From Varanus komodoensis (lineage: Eukaryota > Chordata > Lepidosauria > Squamata > Varanidae), in the NCBI RefSeq assembly GCF_004798865.1, contig NW_025335505.1, positions 13,589,099 to 13,653,098 of the forward strand: 64,000 bases of DNA, written 5' to 3'. Below the pieces are notes generated by a model. That model searched no databases. It was not told where the DNA came from and saw nothing but the letters and a program-made list of their open reading frames with translations. Below are positions 59,691-64,000 of this stretch, piece after piece. Numbering within the stretch: the first letter of the stretch is position 1; every line of letters starts with the position of its first letter. Both the position numbers and the translations under genes were made by a program.

Positions 59691-60597
59691 TCTGAGTGCA
59701 TATCTATAGGGGGTTCTTTAAATCTTCAATACTGCTTTGTAGCAAACCAGCCTATGCACACACTCAGTAGTCCTCATTCGTCCATATTACAGATGTAGAA
59801 GATTACCACACAGAGCAAGTAGAGAAGATCACCACACAGAGGACAGTAGAGAAGACAGGAGTTACATTCCTTTTCATGTACATCTTCCAGTTTAGTGTTA
59901 AAGTAACCAGCTAGGAGTATTGTAAGCCCCCACCTGCCTCAGAGGCAAAGGTGATTCACGTAAGGATTCATGTAAGTTCACAATCTACTGACCTCATTAG
60001 TAGATCTATGACATGGATAATCCATTTGTGTATATTAGCTTATTACAAATTCTCCCATTTTATGTGGTCTGTCTCTAGGGCCTAATCTAGAGGTTTGGAC
60101 ACCATTGGACAATTCTGAGAATAGTTTGCAGTAGCATGGAAATCAAGAAAAACTTCAGAGCTTTGAAATAGTAACAAATGTGTGGACTGAAGCCAATCCT
60201 GGCCCCGCCCATACAAGGATCCTTTTCTAGGCACAATTTAAATTTGAAATGCTTACAAAAGAGCATCATATACCAACCCACAATTAAAGAGGAACATAAT
60301 CTACAAACACTATAATATACTATTTTAATTTTGGAAATGATCAAATGTGTTTAAACCTTATTGTGTTCTAGATTGTGAAAGCTGTTGCTAATTTGTAGTA
60401 TTTTTGAACTGTGTATATTGATGAGATATGTACTGAAGGTTTTGTTTTACCTTTTTAGCATTTCAGTTATGACTTGATGTAGCCATTTCAGTCATCATGC
60501 CTCATTGTGTTTTGCTGAGTTTGGGATGTTCTGATTGTGCCTATTCACTAGAGATGTAGTTCTCACTTTTTGTTATATTTATTTTGGCATATCCCAG

Positions 60598-60765
60598 GTG
60601 TTATCAAAACTGCACTTCCCAACATGGACAGAGAAGCAAAGGACCAGTATCTACTTGTCATTCAAGCAAAGGATATGGTTGGACAAAATGGTGGGCTCTC
60701 TGGGACCACATCTGTCACTGTCACCCTTACAGATGTCAATGATAACCCTCCACGCTTTCCCCGCA
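60598..60765 (+). CDS. CDH7: Cadherin-7 internal coding exon (end of EC2, EC2-EC3 linker)
   Basis: 168-bp exon in phase 1/1 with acceptor ATCCCAG|GT and donor CGCA|GTAAGT. It completes the G codon and reads [62 protein letters not shown] is the EC2 XDRE calcium motif and DVNDNPP the EC2-EC3 linker. [14 protein letters not shown] is characteristic of CDH7 against CDH20 (MGGQLGGLAGTTTV) and CDH8 (MGGHSGGLSGTTTL), from memory. The acceptor has a weak polypyrimidine tract (TTTTGGCATATCCCAG). The next exon should start with the end of an arginine codon followed by SYQYNVPES; it is not found in the remaining 3.2 kb. Confidence 0.97.
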
Positions 60766-61160
60766 GTAAGTTTGTAGTGTAGGTAATAACTAGGAAGGTT
60801 GCATCTCATAAGCTACCAAATCTGGTCCTTGAAGAAATGCTTAAGTTCATTTCAAATGAAGATGAAAGCTGTTAATTAAGTCACTGAATTTACTCTACCT
60901 GATTATTATGGATAGATGCTGATTCCAGATTAACTGTTAGGTACTTTCAATAGGCAGTAATGGCAAAGGTACACCTATTCTTCTAAAACTTCCCATATTG
61001 GTACAAGATTCTTATCTTGATAATGAGTGGGTCCTTGAATTATGAAGAACTATCAATTTGTGTTTGCACTTCTCCTCTCTGCCTGTAATACACTGCCATC
61101 TGAATAGGATTGGCTGCAGAAAGTTGGGGGAGGTGGGACTGCCATATTTCCCCCCTCCCC

Positions 61161-61189
61161 CCTCTCTCTTTCACTCTCTCTCTCTCTCA
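61161..61189. repeat. CT-rich microsatellite
   Basis: CCTCTCTCTTTCACTCTCTC plus further TC units, preceded by a poly-C stretch. Confidence 0.9.
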
Positions 61190-62696
61190 CCCACACAACT
61201 TACATGTATATACTAACGTGATCCCAAAAGGAACTTTAACCAGAGCTGTGATATACAAACTGCAGATTTATGTCCTGTGCTCTTACCAAAGTGGGGAATA
61301 GCTACTTCTACATCGAGGAAATTAGCTCAAACATTCATTAATGTCTCCAAATTAAATATGTATTTTACAGATTTGATTCTTAAAAATATCCATGCACATT
61401 TGGTACAGTAAGGATAAATGGCTTAGTTAGTATGCCCATCCTCAGCACATAATTCTAACATACTTAATTTAGGAGATTGAAAAAGATGAAGACTGGGGAA
61501 ATTTTTCTTTGCCAAATAAGGATGGGCAGTGTCATTGTGGAAACAGTAGTGCAGAGGATTGAAAGGCCCTGTGGCTGAGGAAGCCTGAGTGCTATTCCTG
61601 TTATGGACTATGAAAGCAGAAACTGAGATTTAGGAGAAGGTGGGGGAGGGCAGTGCAAAAGTGGCGATAATTTCCTGACTTCAGAGGAAGGAGAATCTTT
61701 GCATGTATTTGCCAAACTTTAGCAAAATATTGTGCTCTATCTTTCTATTTCTCAGACTTAATTTATGATTTCTAAAATGGGGCAATAGCCCCAAGCCATT
61801 TAAGGCACTCCAGACATTATGTTGTTCAGAAGTAACCAAAATAAATTCTGGATAGACAAGGATAGGGATACTACGTGGAAGCTAATCTGTTGTTATGGAT
61901 CCTGGATTTATTACTATTGGTTAAAAACAGATTTCGATGGAGAACTGTGCTGTTGAGATTTCACCTTAAATTTAAATTAGCATTTGTGTGCTGGGGTCAA
62001 GACTTCCTCTAGCTGCTTCCCAGTGTTCAATGTTATGATCCTTATGATCAAAATCCCAATCTGTATTTAGGATTAGTAATTCAGAATTAGGTAAAGATTG
62101 AATAAAGACCATTACCAAAATGCTTGGATAAACATGGTAGGCTGTGCTGTAATTTGTGTGACTCAACTCTGAACTCAGTGGGCATTTTTCAAGTGGATAA
62201 AGCTTTCTTTTGGAGTATATAAACTAAATGCCTCTGTCTAGACAAACAAGGGTTCTGGCCCTGGAAATGTAGGAAGAGCACCAGAGTAGAGCAAAGAATA
62301 GTGCAAGGAAAGAGTTACAGGGGGAAAAATATGAAATCCAGCTAGACTTCTTGTTATTCTCAGAACTGGCACACCCCAATGTGAGGGATGTCAAAGCAGA
62401 AAGAATGAACCCGATTGCTCCAACTTCAAGGCAGTCAGAGGGTTTCAAAGGGACCAGAGTCTTCAGTAGCACAGAAGGTGGATTCACACTGGGTCAGTAA
62501 AGGGGATAACTGCTTGATTCTGTGGAATGAAAAGACAGCTCCTTACCCCTTGCTTACTTTATATCTAACTGATTAGACGGGGCATCACAGTACAGTACTC
62601 TAATCAAATCAGTGGTTTTCAGGCACTGCGTACTTTGCTTACCAGAATTATTAACTGCTCAGTTCAAAGATAGCTTCAGGGATTAGTTGACTGAGT
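61190..62696. other. Unassigned intron sequence
   Basis: No gene or clear repeat seen. Confidence 0.55.
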
Positions 62697-63173
62697 ATTT
62701 GTTTGTTTGTTTGTTTGTTTGACTTCTATGCCGCCCCATTCGTCGAAGCCTCGGGGCGGCTCACAACCATAAATAAACTTCAGTAGAATAATATAAATTA
62801 ACAATATAAATTAAGTCGCTCTGGCCAAAGAATAAAATGAATAAATAATATTAACAATTAAAATAACATTTGAATAAAAAGGTCTTCGCCTGGTGCCAAA
62901 AAACAAATAACGACGGCGCCAGGCAGACCTCTCTGGGGAGCGCATTCCATAGATTGGGTGCCACCGCAGAGAAAGCCCTCCTCCGAGTACTCACCCTCCT
63001 AATTTCCTTCACGGAGGGTTCCCGGAGAAGGGCCTTTCCCGCAGATCTCAAGGGGTGGGCGGGCATATATGGATGTAAGCGCTCCTTCAGGTAACCAGGA
63101 CCCAAGCCATTAAGGGCTTTATAGGTCATCACCAACACCTTGAATTGGGCCTGGACTTCAATGGGAAGCCAGT
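62697..63173 (-). mobile_element. L2-type LINE, ORF2 carboxyl end with open frame and 3' UTR
   Basis: Minus strand: LVMTYKALNGLGPGYLKERLHPYMPAHPLRSAGKALLREPSVKEIRRVSTRRRAFSAVAPNLWNALPREVCLAPSLFVFWHQAKTFLFKCYFNC-stop, 95 codons without a break, close to the family consensus. The 3' UTR has the GCCGCCCC...GGGGCGGC stem (62730-62760) identical in kind to 1-191, but ends in a CAAA rather than an AATA tail (62697-62721). 5'-truncated near 63173. Among the youngest-looking LINEs here. Confidence 0.93.
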
Positions 63174-64000
63174 GTCAAAACAATCAGGCAAGTATTTGCA
63201 TGTTTCTGCAGTTTCAGGGAACAGCTTCCTTTAATCTTATCAATGAAGACATGACAGGGTTATGGCTGGGGTTGCGGGGTTGGGGTTCAGCTTTAGCCTT
63301 CTGGTACTAAAATACATTCTTCACCCAAGGAGTTAGGGTGATGCTAACTGAAAACACAATGTAAATACTTTTTTTAAGAAAACAAGCATGTCTGTATGTA
63401 AGTCAGCCAGACAGCTTTGGCTATTCAATGAAATAGAAATGTAATAAATAAATAAATGTCTGAAGTTCTTTCATCATAGTGTTTGGCCATGGTAAGAGAT
63501 TTTATGAGATCCAGAACAAATATTAATTTTAACTTGTATCTCCATTTTTCCTCCCACATTGAAACTAGCTATTATTGTTCTCTGGCCAGTAGTATATACA
63601 CTTAGGATTGATCTACCGATTCACTTGGTGGCTTCCTAGAGTACTGAAAGAAAAAAGTCTCATGCCATTCTTCACCTGAAAGATTGAGCTAGTTATGTTT
63701 GGACCTCTCAACCTTATGGTTCTAGCATATAGATTCAGGTCTATATTTTCTCATCACCAGTTCTTTGAGTTTGTTGGCTGGCTTGCACTGTAGCCCTGAC
63801 TAGGGCTCCCTCTCATTCTGTGCATCCTCTCTGCCCCATACTGTATACAGCTCAGCTTCCAAAGGCAAAGTGCTTATGAATGTGTTTGTCTGGTTGGCAT
63901 TTCAATGTGTCCCCTTTACAGTCACACACACACACACACACACAGTGAGTTATATCACGTGTTAATGTTATATATGTTCTATTCATTTCAATTGTTCTAT
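63174..64000. other. Unassigned intron sequence with a LINE-like tail and CA microsatellite
   Basis: 63414-63457 (TTTGGCTATTCAATGAAATAGAAATGTAATAAATAAATAAATG) resembles an isolated 3' tail like that at 13165-13208 and 33870-33906. 63923-63944 is a CA run of eleven units. Nothing else recognised. Confidence 0.6.

Larger units (their letters stand above)
57380..60597 (+). other. CDH7: CDH7 intron, 3.2 kb
   Basis: Bounded by GTAAAT at 57380 and CATATCCCAG at 60597. It carries a CAT microsatellite (58168-58201), a copy of a dispersed palindromic repeat (59365-59690) and otherwise repeat-poor, AT-rich sequence, including an ATTA-rich stretch at 58420-59260 discussed in the findings. Confidence 0.93.
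60766..64000 (+). other. CDH7: CDH7 intron (5' part), continuing past the window
   Basis: Starts at GTAAGT after the exon ending at 60765. It holds a pyrimidine tract (61161-61189), an antisense L2 3' end (62697-63173), a short AATA-tailed repeat end (63414-63457) and a CA microsatellite. No sequence for the next CDH7 exon (SYQYNVPES...) is seen before base 64000. Confidence 0.85.

Noticed and set aside
1-64000. CRISPR array, tRNA/rRNA genes, LTR elements or endogenous viruses
   Set aside because: No regularly spaced direct repeats, no cloverleaf tRNA gene outside SINE heads, no long terminal repeats and no gag, pol or env-like frames were seen.

Overview
This is vertebrate, almost certainly squamate reptile (lizard or snake), nuclear DNA. 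The evidence is the mix of interspersed repeats: a BovB (RTE) LINE, many fragments of CR1 and L2-type LINEs with AATA-rich tails, a tRNA-derived SINE of the Sauria/Squam type, and several short hAT-like DNA transposons. It is AT-rich, low in coding density and full of spliced-gene structure; nothing bacterial or viral is present.

The only host gene I can support is cadherin-7 (CDH7), a type II classical cadherin, on the + strand. Three consecutive internal coding exons lie in the right-hand 40% of the window (39808-40102, 57260-57379, 60598-60765; 295, 120 and 168 bp). All have canonical AG/GT borders and compatible phases (0 in, then 1/1/1). Together they encode the later part of extracellular repeat EC1, all of EC2 and the EC2-EC3 linker. 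The exon with the signal peptide, prodomain and the first EC1 strand lies upstream of base 1; the EC3-to-cytoplasmic exons lie beyond base 64000. The whole window is therefore intronic except for 583 bp.

Layout: 1-39807 is the 3' part of a very large upstream intron. It holds L2 and CR1 remnants (1-360, 1057-1560, 4508-4622, 9834-11261, 21841-22000, 28738-29372, 29519-29720, 32620-33906, 34252-35235, 38838-39185), three SINEs (2530-2875, 11848-12045, 30619-30795), a BovB fragment (21262-21765) and DNA transposons (20633-21143, 22090-22336, 32060-32367). 40103-57259 is a 17.2 kb intron with a 1.6 kb antisense L2 retaining endonuclease and RT-linker regions (41075-42715), a hAT-like element with a perfect 8-bp target duplication (45776-45985), and a CR1 split by a younger L2 insertion (54675-55400). 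57380-60597 is a 3.2 kb intron, mostly free of recognisable repeats. 60766-64000 begins the next intron and holds a fairly young L2 3' end (62697-63173).

I did not find a new biological system. The observations most worth a second look are the nested transposon insertions, two uncatalogued-looking palindromic repeat families present in several copies, a double overlapping inverted repeat that looks like a template-switch mutation (26502-26536), repeat-free ATTA-rich stretches that could be conserved enhancers of CDH7, and one unexplained 206-codon open frame (17175-17795).
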